Of a stretch of 64,000 bases of DNA, positions 7,541 to 16,182 are shown one piece after another. Numbering within the stretch: position 1 is the first letter of the stretch; the number at the start of each line of letters is the position of its first letter. Location: the NCBI GenBank assembly GCA_049663345.1, contig JBATDG010000014.1, forward strand, positions 62,001 through 126,000, written 5' to 3'. The DNA is from SZUA-365 sp049663345. GTDB lineage: Bacteria > Bacteroidota > Ignavibacteria > SZUA-365. Under the pieces are notes generated by a model. It worked only from the letters and a program-made list of their open reading frames with translations, made no database searches and was not told the DNA's origin. A program made the translations under genes and the position numbers.

Positions 7541-8686
7541 ATGGCAGCGAAAACTACCAAGAAAGCAAAACCGGATCAGACTGCCGCAACAGCAGCGGAT
7601 CCCGCTGCAAACAAGAAAGCAAATTCCGGTAAAGCAAAATCGAAAACTGATACTATAACGAAACCCAATATGAAAACAGCGAAACCCTCAAAATCCAAAG
7701 AAGCTGCAGCTGCAAAAGCGGCACCGAAAGCGAAATCAGTTCCTGCCGTGAAAGTCGCTTCGAAGGCAAAGGTAGCTCCAGCGGCGAAGGCCACTCCGAA
7801 AGCAAAGGCAGCTCCAGCGGCGAAGGCCGCCCCGAAAGCAAAGGCCGCCCCGAAGGCGAAGGCCGCCCCGACTGCGAAGGCAGCCCCGAAGGCGAAGGCG
7901 GCTCCGACTGCGAAGGCAGCTCCGAAGGCGAAGGCAGTTCCGACTGCGAAGGCAGCTCCGAAGGCAAAGGCAGCTCCGAAGGCGAAGGCGGCTCCGACTG
8001 CGAAGGCGGCTCCGACTGCGAAGGCGGCTCCGAAGGCGAAGGCGGCTCCGAAGGCGAAGGCGGCTCCGAAGGCGAAGTCGATTGTTGAAAGAGCGATCAC
8101 CAAAAAGGCTGCTTCGACAAAGGAGAAACCTTCTATCGTGGATGCTGATCTTCTGCTGGACGATGCAGCATCCGAGGAGACTCGCAAAAAACGCAAGTAC
8201 ACCCGACGTTCGAAGAAAGCACCTGTACTCGTAGCAAAATATCATGGGAAGCAGGGACTTCTCGTGAAGAAGAAAGGTGAGAGCGTTGTTCCGGTTAAGC
8301 CGCATCATCAAAAAACGTATTCCGTCAAGGATCTTGACTATTTCCGCACGATCATTTCACAGAAAATCAAGGACGCGAATGATGAGCTGATGAGTATTGA
8401 GGAACGCCTCAATGACTCCTCCTCCGGCGAATTCGGTGAGGACTCAACATATTCGCTGCACATGGCTGATCAGGGCACTGACGCTATGGAACGCGAGAAG
8501 GCGTATCTATTCGCAGCCAGAGAAAGGAAATTCATTTCCCACCTCACGGATGCGCTGCAGCGGATCAAAAGCGGAAATTTCGGCATCTGTATTGTTTGCA
8601 GCAATCTTATTGAAAAAGGTCGGCTTGAAGCAGTACCTCATGCGCGGATGTGTGTGAACTGTAAACAGGAGACGAAGGTACGCTGA
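7541..8686 (+). CDS. TraR/DksA-type zinc-finger protein with histone-H1-like Lys/Ala/Pro arm
   Basis: The C-terminal ~120 residues (261-381) are a TraR/DksA module: coiled-coil tip with 'HMADQGTDAMEREKAY' and a C4 zinc finger at C350, C353, C371 and C374 (GICIVC...RMCVNC). Such proteins bind the RNA polymerase secondary channel. The N-terminal ~250 residues are very basic and include about 125 residues of AAPKAK/AAPTAK repeats, like histone H1 or HU tails, which suggests nonspecific DNA binding. It sits between ileS and lspA, exactly where the DksA-like ylyA lies in Bacillus. RBS TTAGGAGA precedes ATG 7541. The fusion is unusual in length, and the gene's true start is well supported. Confidence 0.85.
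   Translation: MAAKTTKKAKPDQTAATAADPAANKKANSGKAKSKTDTITKPNMKTAKPSKSKEAAAAKAAPKAKSVPAVKVASKAKVAPAAKATPKAKAAPAAKAAPKAKAAPKAKAAPTAKAAPKAKAAPTAKAAPKAKAVPTAKAAPKAKAAPKAKAAPTAKAAPTAKAAPKAKAAPKAKAAPKAKSIVERAITKKAASTKEKPSIVDADLLLDDAASEETRKKRKYTRRSKKAPVLVAKYHGKQGLLVKKKGESVVPVKPHHQKTYSVKDLDYFRTIISQKIKDANDELMSIEERLNDSSSGEFGEDSTYSLHMADQGTDAMEREKAYLFAARERKFISHLTDALQRIKSGNFGICIVCSNLIEKGRLEAVPHARMCVNCKQETKVR
7709..8080 (+). repeat. In-frame low-complexity repeats (AAPKAK/AAPTAK coding)
   Basis: Short 18-base units of the type aaggcggctccgaaggcg or aaggcagctccgactgcg recur with few changes from about 7780 to 8080 and more degenerate copies from 7709. They encode alternating Lys-Ala and Ala-Ala-Pro steps. 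Near-identical neighbouring units predict slippage and length differences between strains, always in multiples of three bases. Confidence 0.85.
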
Positions 8687-8716
8687 CCCGGATTCGGATC
8701 AGTTTGCTGAATTACC

Positions 8717-9328
8717 ATGCGTATTCTTTTTCTTTCTCTTGGAATCCTGTTCGCTGATCAGGTGTCCAAACTTATTGTCAAAGGGATCACAATTCCTGCG
8801 CTCGGTATCGCCATCGAAGGTATGCGGTATGGTGAGTCCGTCCCCATTATCGGAAATTGGTTGAAGATCACCTATATCGAGAATCCCAACATGGCGTTTG
8901 GCCTGGATCTCGGGGGTAAACTGTTCCTCGTGATCTTCTCCTTGATCGCGTCGATCGGAATTGTGTACTATCTTTACCAGCACAGAAGCGCAGGCCTTTT
9001 GCTGCGTCTTTCCCTTGCTCTGATATTGGCTGGCGCCCTCGGGAATCTCATTGACAGAACATTCTATGGTATCATGTACGACACTGCGCCGTTATTCTAC
9101 GGCAACGTTGTCGATTTTCTTGATGTCGATCTCTTTACCATACCGTTCAACGGATCCTCCTTCAAATTTTGGCCCATTTTCAATGTGGCCGATGCCGCTG
9201 TCTCCGTCGGTGTGGTAATGCTTCTGATAATCGGATTGCCTCAAAACGAAAAAACGCTGGACAAATCATCTAAGGATCTCGCTGCAGGAGATGGGGTCGA
9301 CACGACTCCCGGCAACGGGCATGTCTGA
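8717..9328 (+). CDS. lspA: Lipoprotein signal peptidase II
   Basis: Inner-membrane aspartyl protease that cleaves prolipoprotein signal peptides after lipidation. The 203 residues show four hydrophobic segments, an early 'ADQVSK' block, a periplasmic 'ENPNMAFG' motif, GNLIDR at 109-114, and the two catalytic aspartates expected in N-V-V-D-F (D133) and F-N-V-A-D-A (D159). The spacing between these aspartates is longer than in the E. coli enzyme, reflecting an insertion with 'TIPFNGSSFKFW'. Several lipoproteins in this window are its likely substrates. The stop overlaps the rluD start by eight bases. Confidence 0.94.
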   Translation: MRILFLSLGILFADQVSKLIVKGITIPALGIAIEGMRYGESVPIIGNWLKITYIENPNMAFGLDLGGKLFLVIFSLIASIGIVYYLYQHRSAGLLLRLSLALILAGALGNLIDRTFYGIMYDTAPLFYGNVVDFLDVDLFTIPFNGSSFKFWPIFNVADAAVSVGVVMLLIIGLPQNEKTLDKSSKDLAAGDGVDTTPGNGHV

Positions 9329-10364
9329 GATTCTCGATCCCGAGGGTGAGGATACCTCTGACGACCTCCAAGGGGATGATAGTCCGCAAGTGACAATATA
9401 CGAGCTGCATTCTGCACCCAACGCGCGCAGAGTGCGGCTCGATCAGTTTATCACACGCAGCGTGGAAAACGCCTCCCGTACCAAGGTCAAATTGCTGATC
9501 GAGGCTGGCGGCGTGGTTGTGAACGGGACTGTTATAACAAAAGCAGGACGCATCGTCTGTCCCGGGGATGAGGTTGTCTGCACCGTTCCGAAAGCACCGC
9601 CTCCTGAGGTGGTGGCGGAGCCGATTCCTCTCGATATCGTGTTCGAGGATGCCTCGATAATCATCGTCAACAAGCCCGCCGGCATGGTGACGCATCCGGC
9701 ATTCGGACATTACAGCGGGACTCTGGTCAATGGTCTGCTGTACCACACGGACAATCTTTCCCACGAGCGGGGAGATGACCGTCCCGGGATTCTGCATCGC
9801 CTCGATAAGGATACTTCAGGACTGCTGGCAGTTGCGAAAACCGCACAGGCTCATCAGTTCATCTCAAAGCAATTCGCTGATCATAGCATTGATCGTGAGT
9901 ATCAGGCGATCGTATGGGGGAATTTCAAGAATTCCACCGGCATCATCGACGCACCTTTGGCAAGGCATCCGAGCGATCGTAAAAAAGTTGCCGTGGTGGA
10001 AGGAGGGAAGCAGGCGGTTACAGAATACACCGTCCTTGTGGATTTCAGTTTTCTTTCCCTGGTACGTCTGAAATTGAGAACAGGACGAACACATCAAATC
10101 CGTGTACACATGGCTCACGTCGGGCATCCGGTCTTCGGTGATCCAACCTACGGTGGCCGACGCATTCATTATGGGGCAGTGACAGGGCGGTTCAAGACTT
10201 TCATTCATGAAATGCTGCTGCTGCTCCCAAGACAGGCGCTGCATGCGCGTACGCTGGGATTCATTCACCCAGTCAGCCATGAACCGGTATCATTCGACAG
10301 CCCGCTTCCCCCCGATATGCAGGAGGCCCTGGAGCGTATCTACGCTTACGTTGCGCTCGATTGA
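9321..10364 (+). CDS. rluD: RluD-like 23S rRNA/tRNA pseudouridine synthase
   Basis: Isomerises uridine in rRNA. The 347 residues contain an acidic leader (1-25), an S4 RNA-binding domain (about 36-95, 'RVRLDQFITRSVENASR'), and an RluA-type catalytic domain with H-R-L-D-K-D-T-S-G at 159-167 (catalytic D164). LRTGRTHQIRVHMA follows later. The ATG at 9321 overlaps the lspA stop; an in-frame ATG at 9291 exists within lspA but the overlap start is more typical. It is the last gene of the yggS-to-rluD run and corresponds to ylyB of Bacillus. Confidence 0.93.
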   Translation: MSEILDPEGEDTSDDLQGDDSPQVTIYELHSAPNARRVRLDQFITRSVENASRTKVKLLIEAGGVVVNGTVITKAGRIVCPGDEVVCTVPKAPPPEVVAEPIPLDIVFEDASIIIVNKPAGMVTHPAFGHYSGTLVNGLLYHTDNLSHERGDDRPGILHRLDKDTSGLLAVAKTAQAHQFISKQFADHSIDREYQAIVWGNFKNSTGIIDAPLARHPSDRKKVAVVEGGKQAVTEYTVLVDFSFLSLVRLKLRTGRTHQIRVHMAHVGHPVFGDPTYGGRRIHYGAVTGRFKTFIHEMLLLLPRQALHARTLGFIHPVSHEPVSFDSPLPPDMQEALERIYAYVALD

Positions 10365-10391
10365 TTCGATCTATCCCGGGTTGACGTGAGG

Positions 10392-11288
10392 TTAGCGTCC
10401 GAGGAAAGCCGAATTGAGCATCTTGCTCACCAGTTTTGCAGTGAGAAAATCCGGCCATGCGAGGTCAGGAACGGGGGCAAGTTCCACGACATCGAAGCCA
10501 ACAATTCGCTTGTGTTTCCCAATCATTTTCATCAATTGAATTGTCTCATCCCACAATAATCCGCCGGGTTCAGGCGTTCCCGTCGACGGCATGATCGAGG
10601 GATCGAATCCGTCGATGTCAAATGTGATGTAAACGTCCTTCCCCAGAGCATCGAGCACGCGCTCTTTCCACGATTGCCCGTATACCCCCTGACGTATTTC
10701 CCAGCCGAAAAAAGTGTTGATGCCATCACGCTCGATGCGTTCGTATTCCTCCCGGCACTGTGCGCGAATACCAGCCTGCACGAGACGCTCAGGCGGCAAA
10801 AACTCCAGCACGCGGGCCATAACAGAGGCATGGCTGAAACGGGTCCCCTCATATTCCTCACGCAGGTCTGAATGCGCATCGATCTGAAGGACGCTCATTT
10901 CAGGGTAGCGCTCCAGATGCGCCTTGATAGGAGCAGCGGAAATGGTGTGTTCACCTCCCAGAGTGACCACGAATTTATCACGCGATAGCAGATCCCGCAC
11001 CTGTTCCTCTATCATCCCGAGAGCGACGGCATCCGAGGTGCCGGCGAAATCTATGGGAGCCAGCGAAGCTATCCCTTTGTCGAAGCACAGTTCCCGCTGG
11101 AATTCCTCATCCCAGAATTCAACGTAATGGGACGCCTCCAAAATAGCTGCCGGACCGCGTCCGGTTCCGCGGCCATACGACACCGTGTGTTCATACGGCG
11201 CTGAAATGATGGCGATCTCTGCCGTGTCGAGGGACGAGTGCTGTTCGTCTATTCCAAGGAAGTTTTCTTCTGTTCCGAGAGTTTTCAT
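10392..11288 (-). CDS. speB: Agmatinase (ureohydrolase family)
   Basis: Hydrolyses agmatine to putrescine and urea. The 298-residue sequence keeps all six expected manganese ligands: H114 (GGEHT), D137, H139 and D141 (IDAHSD), and D224 and D226 (FDIDGFDP). The substrate-loop and C-terminal 'VVELAPVPD' region fit agmatinase better than arginase. It lies 12 bases after the exported metalloprotease gene on the same strand, so it is probably the third gene of that operon, although there is no obvious functional link. It converges with rluD. No arginine decarboxylase is present in the window. Confidence 0.88.
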   Translation of the reverse strand: MKTLGTEENFLGIDEQHSSLDTAEIAIISAPYEHTVSYGRGTGRGPAAILEASHYVEFWDEEFQRELCFDKGIASLAPIDFAGTSDAVALGMIEEQVRDLLSRDKFVVTLGGEHTISAAPIKAHLERYPEMSVLQIDAHSDLREEYEGTRFSHASVMARVLEFLPPERLVQAGIRAQCREEYERIERDGINTFFGWEIRQGVYGQSWKERVLDALGKDVYITFDIDGFDPSIMPSTGTPEPGGLLWDETIQLMKMIGKHKRIVGFDVVELAPVPDLAWPDFLTAKLVSKMLNSAFLGR

Positions 11289-11300
11289 CTGAAATCTGAT

Positions 11301-13067
11301 TTAGCGTGTAATGACAAGGGCTTGCGTAATTCGACCTTCAGCAGATTCGAGTACCAGCTGATAGAATCCGGCAGAGAGCCCGTCTGTGTTCAACACGAGC
11401 GTTTGTGCGCCTGCTGGGGCCTCGGAGTCCAGCAGCGTTCGTCTCAGGCGTCCCAACGCATCGTAGAGGCGAAGCTGAACCCGACCAGCCTGGCTGACGG
11501 AAAACGGCACCATTCCATTGGAATATTCGCGCAGCGGATGCGGGTAAGGAGGGAGGAGCGCCATCCGCTGATCCTGCATCGTCTCCGTAGAAAGTATGTT
11601 GGGATGTTGATAGGAGATTTTTACCCTGGCACTGCCATCGTCAACAGAAAGGAGGGTGATATGAAGGTTAGTGGAAATCGTATCCACCCCGAAAAGGAAA
11701 TCCGGAGTGGGATTCTTCAGAACGGAAAACTCAGGTCGATCCATAGTGAATGCGCATCGGGAGTCGCCCCACCAGCCATCCGCCCAGTAGTTTTTCCCGT
11801 TGATAGGAATACGCTGAAGTCGGTTATACCCGCTGATAGCCGAAGGCCTCACGGGAAAGATTGTGTTCGTGACGCTGTCGAGCGCCCAAACATATCTTCC
11901 TTCAGCGCTGACGACGTGGACCTCTTTCTGGTTTTTACTCCAGCTGTCGTATATGCGGTATGCATAGAGCCCGTCTACAGGTGCGGTATCCCATTCCGAA
12001 CTCCGAGACCGATATTCCAGGCTGTAATACGATCGGATTGCCTCGGGTACTGGGATCAGCAGCGCTTCGCCGGTCGTGACGTAGTCGCGAAGTGTAACTG
12101 TTGTATCTACGCCGGGTGTCGTTTCAAGGAAAGTGGTATATCCGGCGAGCTGTCGTTCGAAACTATTCATCGCGTAGCCGTTTCCGCCGTTGGCCATGAT
12201 GCCGAGTCCGCCGAATAATTCCGCAGGGTGTCCCTCACCGAAAAGCTTGTGGCCGAATTCATGTATGGTCACCTGAAAGGCGAAGTCGGGATCGATAACT
12301 ATGCGATACCCGGGTGCGCGGCAAACTGTCACGCCGGAGGAACTGGCATCGTTGAAGCCTCCCGATCCGCCATAGGCCCAACGATTCAGCGTATCGTCGA
12401 GAAACTGATATCCGGTAAATCCAAGATCGGAGACGCCGGTAAAGGGCAGAAAAGAGGCGTTGGCTATACTGCGGAAAACAAAAATGAGCAGGTCGACTTG
12501 ACCGTCGGGACCCGGATCCAGACGGTAGGATTTTCCTTCGGAATCCCATTGGTCGTAAACGGCGAAATCGATGTCTGTATCCAGAGAATCGATGATTTCC
12601 TTGATTGCGCTGCCGAAATTTTGCAGCCAGTAGACATAGTTGTCTTCAGTTCCGCGAGTAATCATCAGATCGGGGTGCAGATCGAGCTGCAGATCCATTG
12701 CGCCATAGGACATCTCACCGAAATACCGCTTAAGGCGATCCACATAGCTGTTCGCCCAGTTGGGCATGGAGCCAACGGGCCAATTCGCGTCTGCATTGCA
12801 ATCATTCAGCGTCTGCACAAAAATCACCCTTCCCCGTATTGCTCCCCGAAACGGCAGATGTGCGCCGCCATGGCTATCAATGCTCTTCGAGAATTGGTTT
12901 GAAGAAGATTCCTGCATGCCGCAGGACATCGCATCGGGAGAAATGATTTGTTGCGCGGCTAATCCGGGATGAATCGGGAGCAGCAGCGAGGACAGCAGGA
13001 TGGTCAGTGTGAGCAGGAAAATACGGTGTTCGGTGGTCCGGGAACGGTGGTCGCGGGCACTAGTCAT
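11301..13067 (-). CDS. Secreted M6-like zinc metalloprotease with type IX secretion C-terminal domain
   Basis: 588 residues. An N-terminal signal peptide (hydrophobic 'IFLLTLTILLSSLLLPI' then GLAAQQ) exports it to the periplasm. The catalytic site is T-I-H-E-F-G-H-K-L-F-G-E-G-H, an HExxH zinc motif in the setting of M6/immune-inhibitor-A-like peptidases. The last ~75 residues form a T9SS type A sorting domain ('VQLRLYDALGRLRRTLLD' ... GFYQLVLESAEG ... ALVITR). The protein should therefore reach the cell surface or medium. Its start overlaps the preceding methyltransferase by eight bases. Substrate is unknown. Confidence 0.85.
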   Translation of the reverse strand: MTSARDHRSRTTEHRIFLLTLTILLSSLLLPIHPGLAAQQIISPDAMSCGMQESSSNQFSKSIDSHGGAHLPFRGAIRGRVIFVQTLNDCNADANWPVGSMPNWANSYVDRLKRYFGEMSYGAMDLQLDLHPDLMITRGTEDNYVYWLQNFGSAIKEIIDSLDTDIDFAVYDQWDSEGKSYRLDPGPDGQVDLLIFVFRSIANASFLPFTGVSDLGFTGYQFLDDTLNRWAYGGSGGFNDASSSGVTVCRAPGYRIVIDPDFAFQVTIHEFGHKLFGEGHPAELFGGLGIMANGGNGYAMNSFERQLAGYTTFLETTPGVDTTVTLRDYVTTGEALLIPVPEAIRSYYSLEYRSRSSEWDTAPVDGLYAYRIYDSWSKNQKEVHVVSAEGRYVWALDSVTNTIFPVRPSAISGYNRLQRIPINGKNYWADGWWGDSRCAFTMDRPEFSVLKNPTPDFLFGVDTISTNLHITLLSVDDGSARVKISYQHPNILSTETMQDQRMALLPPYPHPLREYSNGMVPFSVSQAGRVQLRLYDALGRLRRTLLDSEAPAGAQTLVLNTDGLSAGFYQLVLESAEGRITQALVITR

Positions 13068-13800
13068 AGATTTCAGGGTTGTCGCCGGTTATCACAATTG
13101 AATGTGGCTTACGAACAACAAAATTACAAAATCGATCAATAAGACGCCAAAGAGTCCAGGGTAGAAAACGCAGTACCCAGGAGACCCGGAGAAAGAGCAT
13201 GGCTTTATTCTGGAAGGTTGCAGTACGGATATTGCGGAATCCGGTTTCGCTGAAAACCGTCGTAAGTGAATGCTCATCGAAAGAATGAAGGTGTGCGTTT
13301 ACCGGTGTTGGCTGGTTGCAGTGCACGCAGAGATAGTAGCGCAGCCGCTCCCGGTAAGGCGTACTGACAACAAACTTGCCTGATGGTGTAAGCACGTCTG
13401 AAACCTGGCGCACGACGAGGGCGGGATCGTTCAGATGTTCGAGCACTTCGGATGCCAGCACAGCACCGAAACTGCGCTGACGGAATGGAAGTCGTTCCGC
13501 ATCAGCGGCGACGAGCATCGCTGTCGGGAAACGCTGCCGAATTTTCCGTAAACTCGCGATGCCAAGATCGGCACATACGACTCTGGGAGTTGCCTCATTG
13601 GGCAAGTTGAGGGCTTCGATAACCCAACCGCCGCCGCTGCCGAGGTCAAGCAAAAGCTGCTTGCTGTATTTCGGCAGCTCGTGCATGACCGTTTCCTGCA
13701 GACGACGGGCAGCGTCATTATCGGCACCGCTGCGTTCGGCAAAGTAATCGAACTGTTCCGCGTCGCGTTTGTAATGTGTGGTGTGATCGGCGAGTTTCAT
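13060..13800 (-). CDS. SAM-dependent class I methyltransferase with CxxC insert
   Basis: The Rossmann SAM-binding motif I is L-L-L-D-L-G-S-G-G-G-W, followed by 'RVVCADLGIASLRKIR', 'VLASEVLEHLNDPALVV' and 'LTPSGKFVVSTPYRE', the order of the Methyltransf_11 family. A C-V-H-C-N-Q-P-T-P-V-N-A-H-L-H segment after the core looks like a small metal-binding insert. A hydrophobic C-terminal stretch ('FLRVSWVLRFLPWTLW') may associate with membrane. The ATG at 13800 gives 246 residues; GTG 13851 upstream would overlap the divergent promoter. The substrate is unknown, but coupling to a surface protease gene hints at envelope or polymer modification. Confidence 0.8.
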   Translation of the reverse strand: MKLADHTTHYKRDAEQFDYFAERSGADNDAARRLQETVMHELPKYSKQLLLDLGSGGGWVIEALNLPNEATPRVVCADLGIASLRKIRQRFPTAMLVAADAERLPFRQRSFGAVLASEVLEHLNDPALVVRQVSDVLTPSGKFVVSTPYRERLRYYLCVHCNQPTPVNAHLHSFDEHSLTTVFSETGFRNIRTATFQNKAMLFLRVSWVLRFLPWTLWRLIDRFCNFVVRKPHSIVITGDNPEIYD

Positions 13801-13838
13801 TGGCAACAATGTAAAGCAGTTGTCACGGAACATACAAA

Positions 13839-13869
13839 TTGTTCCGGTCACGTGAGTATCCTATTTTCA
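13839..13869 (+). promoter_or_regulatory. Probable promoter for the glycogen debranching gene
   Basis: TTGTTC (13839-13844), 17-base spacer, TATTTTCA (13862-13869), matching the TAnnTT(T/C)(G/A) pattern seen elsewhere in the window. It lies 67 bases before the chosen ATG at 13936. Confidence 0.4.
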
Positions 13870-13935
13870 TACTTTATCCACCGAAGAATTCGCCGAAGAA
13901 CCGTTGACGGCGATCAAGAGTCCATCCGGAGCATC

Positions 13936-16182
13936 ATGACCATCCTTCTCGCGCAGCTCGAGAGCCTCACGCAGCTTCGTCTGAGCTTCTCAGAAGCAGC
14001 AGGCCGAATTTTACTCCGCGACATTATCATTACGCCATCGGTGGAGATCAAGTCATCACGGACTGAAGGAAATGAACTCCTGCTGGAAACAGCTTCGTTC
14101 AATCTGTCCCGGGAATACTCAGTGCTGGTTCGCGGCGTCGGGATCCTCTCGGTTGATTTCCGCCAGTGCCTCGAGTCTCTGAAGCCGAACCAGCCTCTGG
14201 GGTGCATTCTGCAGGATGGCTACTACTCGTTCAGGCTCTTCGCCCCGCGCGCCAACGCTGTGAGGCTGTACCTGTTCGAGAGACCGGAACAAAGCGTGGG
14301 TACAGAATATTTCCTCACCGCCAGTACTGACGGCGTGTGGGAAATCGCTCTCCGCAGCTCCTTGGAGGAAAAGTACTATGCCTATCGTGTGGATGGTCCG
14401 ACCAGCCTTCTCGAAAAATTCAATAGCCAGATTACAATCGGAGATCCTTACGCCCACGCTGTAGTGACCGCGAATACGTGGAGGCATCCCGCCCGTTGTT
14501 TGCTTCCGGGATTGATTCCCGATTACGATTGGGAAGGCGACGCCCACATCACAGTGGCTCCGGCTGACCTGGTGATATACGAAATGCACGTGAAGGACAT
14601 GACGGCGCATCCTTCCAGCGGTGTCGATTCGGAACGTGCAGGAACATATCGGGGACTTGTTCAATCAGGCACTCGCGGCGGAGTAGAGCATCTGAAGGGA
14701 CTGGGAGTCAATGCAGTAGAATTGCTGCCCTGTCAGCATTTCGCGAGCATAGAGCCTCCTTATCTGCAGCATGTCGGTGATGGTTTGTACAACCTCTGGA
14801 ATCCTTACGAAAGAAACCATTGGGGATACATGACCTCATATTTTTTCGCTCCGGAACCAGGTTACTCGGAACACGCGGAAACGGCCCCTGGTCTATGGAA
14901 TGCAGCAGCTCCCGCGCACATCAACGAATTCCGTGATATGGTGAAGGCATTACATCGCGCCGGGATAGCGGTCATCATGGACGTTGTGTATAATCACACT
15001 TCACAGTACGATTATCAGCCGCTGAAATACATAGATCAAAAGTATTATTTCCGCCAGGGCTCCAACGGAATGTTTGCCGATGCTAGCGGCTGCGGCAACG
15101 ATTTTGCCACAGAAATGCCAATGGCGCGCCGCCTAATCGTCGACAGCATTGTCCACTGGATTAAGGAATATCATATAGATGGGTTCCGCTTCGATCTGGC
15201 AGCAATGATCGATAAGGAAACTTTGCTGCAGATCAGGACAGCTGCGCAGGAGGTCCATCCCGGCATTATTCTGATTGCCGAACCCTGGGGAGGAGGGAAA
15301 TACGACCTTAAGGCGTTTTCCGAGCTGGGTTATTCCGCATGGAATGACTTGTTCAGAAACGGAGTCAAGGGCAGCGACCCGGTGAACGGCAAGGGCTACA
15401 TTTTCGGCGGATGGGGCAACAGCCAGTCTGAGGATTTTGGGAAATGGATACTCGGATCGATTATGGAAAAAGCGGGGCCTTTCCTCGATTTCTCACACTC
15501 CGTCAACTACCTTGAATCTCATGATGGCTATACGCTGGGCGACTTCATTCGCATCGCCACAGGGAGCGCCCGGCCCGGACAAGTTATTCGCGATATTCGA
15601 GAACATGTTCGTCTCAACCCCGATCAACTCAAAATCGCAAAGCTGGCCGCTGTGCTGCTCTTCGTTGCGCGCGGTCCGGTCATGCTGCATGCCGGACCGG
15701 AATTTGGCCGCAGCAAGGTCATCGCCGATCGCGGCATCGCCGACACTCATCCCGGAGTGGTTGACCACAACAGCTATGAAAAAGACGACGAGACCAACTG
15801 GCTCAACTACGAGCATGCCGAATGGAACAGCGATCTCCTCGAATACTATCGGGGCATGATCGCTCTGCGAAACCGCTTCAGAACCTTGCGTGAGGCTCCG
15901 ATGGAGAATTATAATTTTCTCTCGGCGGACGTTTCCGTGGCTAGCGGCTTTGAGGCGAAGGGGATTGATGGCGAGGAGGACCTGATCGTGCTGATTAACG
16001 GCAATATTCGCGAGACTGCCAGATACAAACTGTCACGTTGGGGTAAGTGGTCGGTGTTCGCTGACGAGTTCACAGCTGATGATCGCCTGCTGCGCCGTCT
16101 GGATGCGGATTCCATAACAGTGGCCCCGGGCTGCTGCATGATTCTTTCTGGAAGTGCAGCGGGGAACATACTAGCTGATTAA
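13936..16182 (+). CDS. Glycogen debranching enzyme, type I pullulanase-like (GH13)
   Basis: Cytoplasmic 748-residue hydrolase of alpha-1,6 branches. The order is: an N-terminal pullulanase-like segment (about 1-80), a CBM48-type domain ('GYYSFRLFAPRANAVRLYLF', about 90-180), the GH13 barrel and a C-terminal beta domain. GH13 regions seen: D-V-V-Y-N-H, D-G-F-R-F-D-L-A (nucleophile Asp), I-A-E-P-W (acid/base Glu) and E-S-H-D. The 'NPYERNHWGYMTSYFFAPE' block is typical of pullulanase/isoamylase enzymes. No signal peptide, so storage glycogen is the likely substrate. ATG 13936 has GGAG close upstream, and a longer frame to 13681 runs through the divergent methyltransferase and is rejected. Confidence 0.87.
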   Translation: MTILLAQLESLTQLRLSFSEAAGRILLRDIIITPSVEIKSSRTEGNELLLETASFNLSREYSVLVRGVGILSVDFRQCLESLKPNQPLGCILQDGYYSFRLFAPRANAVRLYLFERPEQSVGTEYFLTASTDGVWEIALRSSLEEKYYAYRVDGPTSLLEKFNSQITIGDPYAHAVVTANTWRHPARCLLPGLIPDYDWEGDAHITVAPADLVIYEMHVKDMTAHPSSGVDSERAGTYRGLVQSGTRGGVEHLKGLGVNAVELLPCQHFASIEPPYLQHVGDGLYNLWNPYERNHWGYMTSYFFAPEPGYSEHAETAPGLWNAAAPAHINEFRDMVKALHRAGIAVIMDVVYNHTSQYDYQPLKYIDQKYYFRQGSNGMFADASGCGNDFATEMPMARRLIVDSIVHWIKEYHIDGFRFDLAAMIDKETLLQIRTAAQEVHPGIILIAEPWGGGKYDLKAFSELGYSAWNDLFRNGVKGSDPVNGKGYIFGGWGNSQSEDFGKWILGSIMEKAGPFLDFSHSVNYLESHDGYTLGDFIRIATGSARPGQVIRDIREHVRLNPDQLKIAKLAAVLLFVARGPVMLHAGPEFGRSKVIADRGIADTHPGVVDHNSYEKDDETNWLNYEHAEWNSDLLEYYRGMIALRNRFRTLREAPMENYNFLSADVSVASGFEAKGIDGEEDLIVLINGNIRETARYKLSRWGKWSVFADEFTADDRLLRRLDADSITVAPGCCMILSGSAAGNILAD

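Noticed and set aside
7576..8311. Long open frames antisense to the DksA-like gene
   Set aside because: They come from the repeat (Phe/Ala/Gly or Arg/Ser/Leu in the other frames), with no ribosome-binding site and no known domain.
11238..12902. Plus-strand frames of 326 and 224 residues opposite the metalloprotease
   Set aside because: Antisense to a gene with clear catalytic and sorting motifs.
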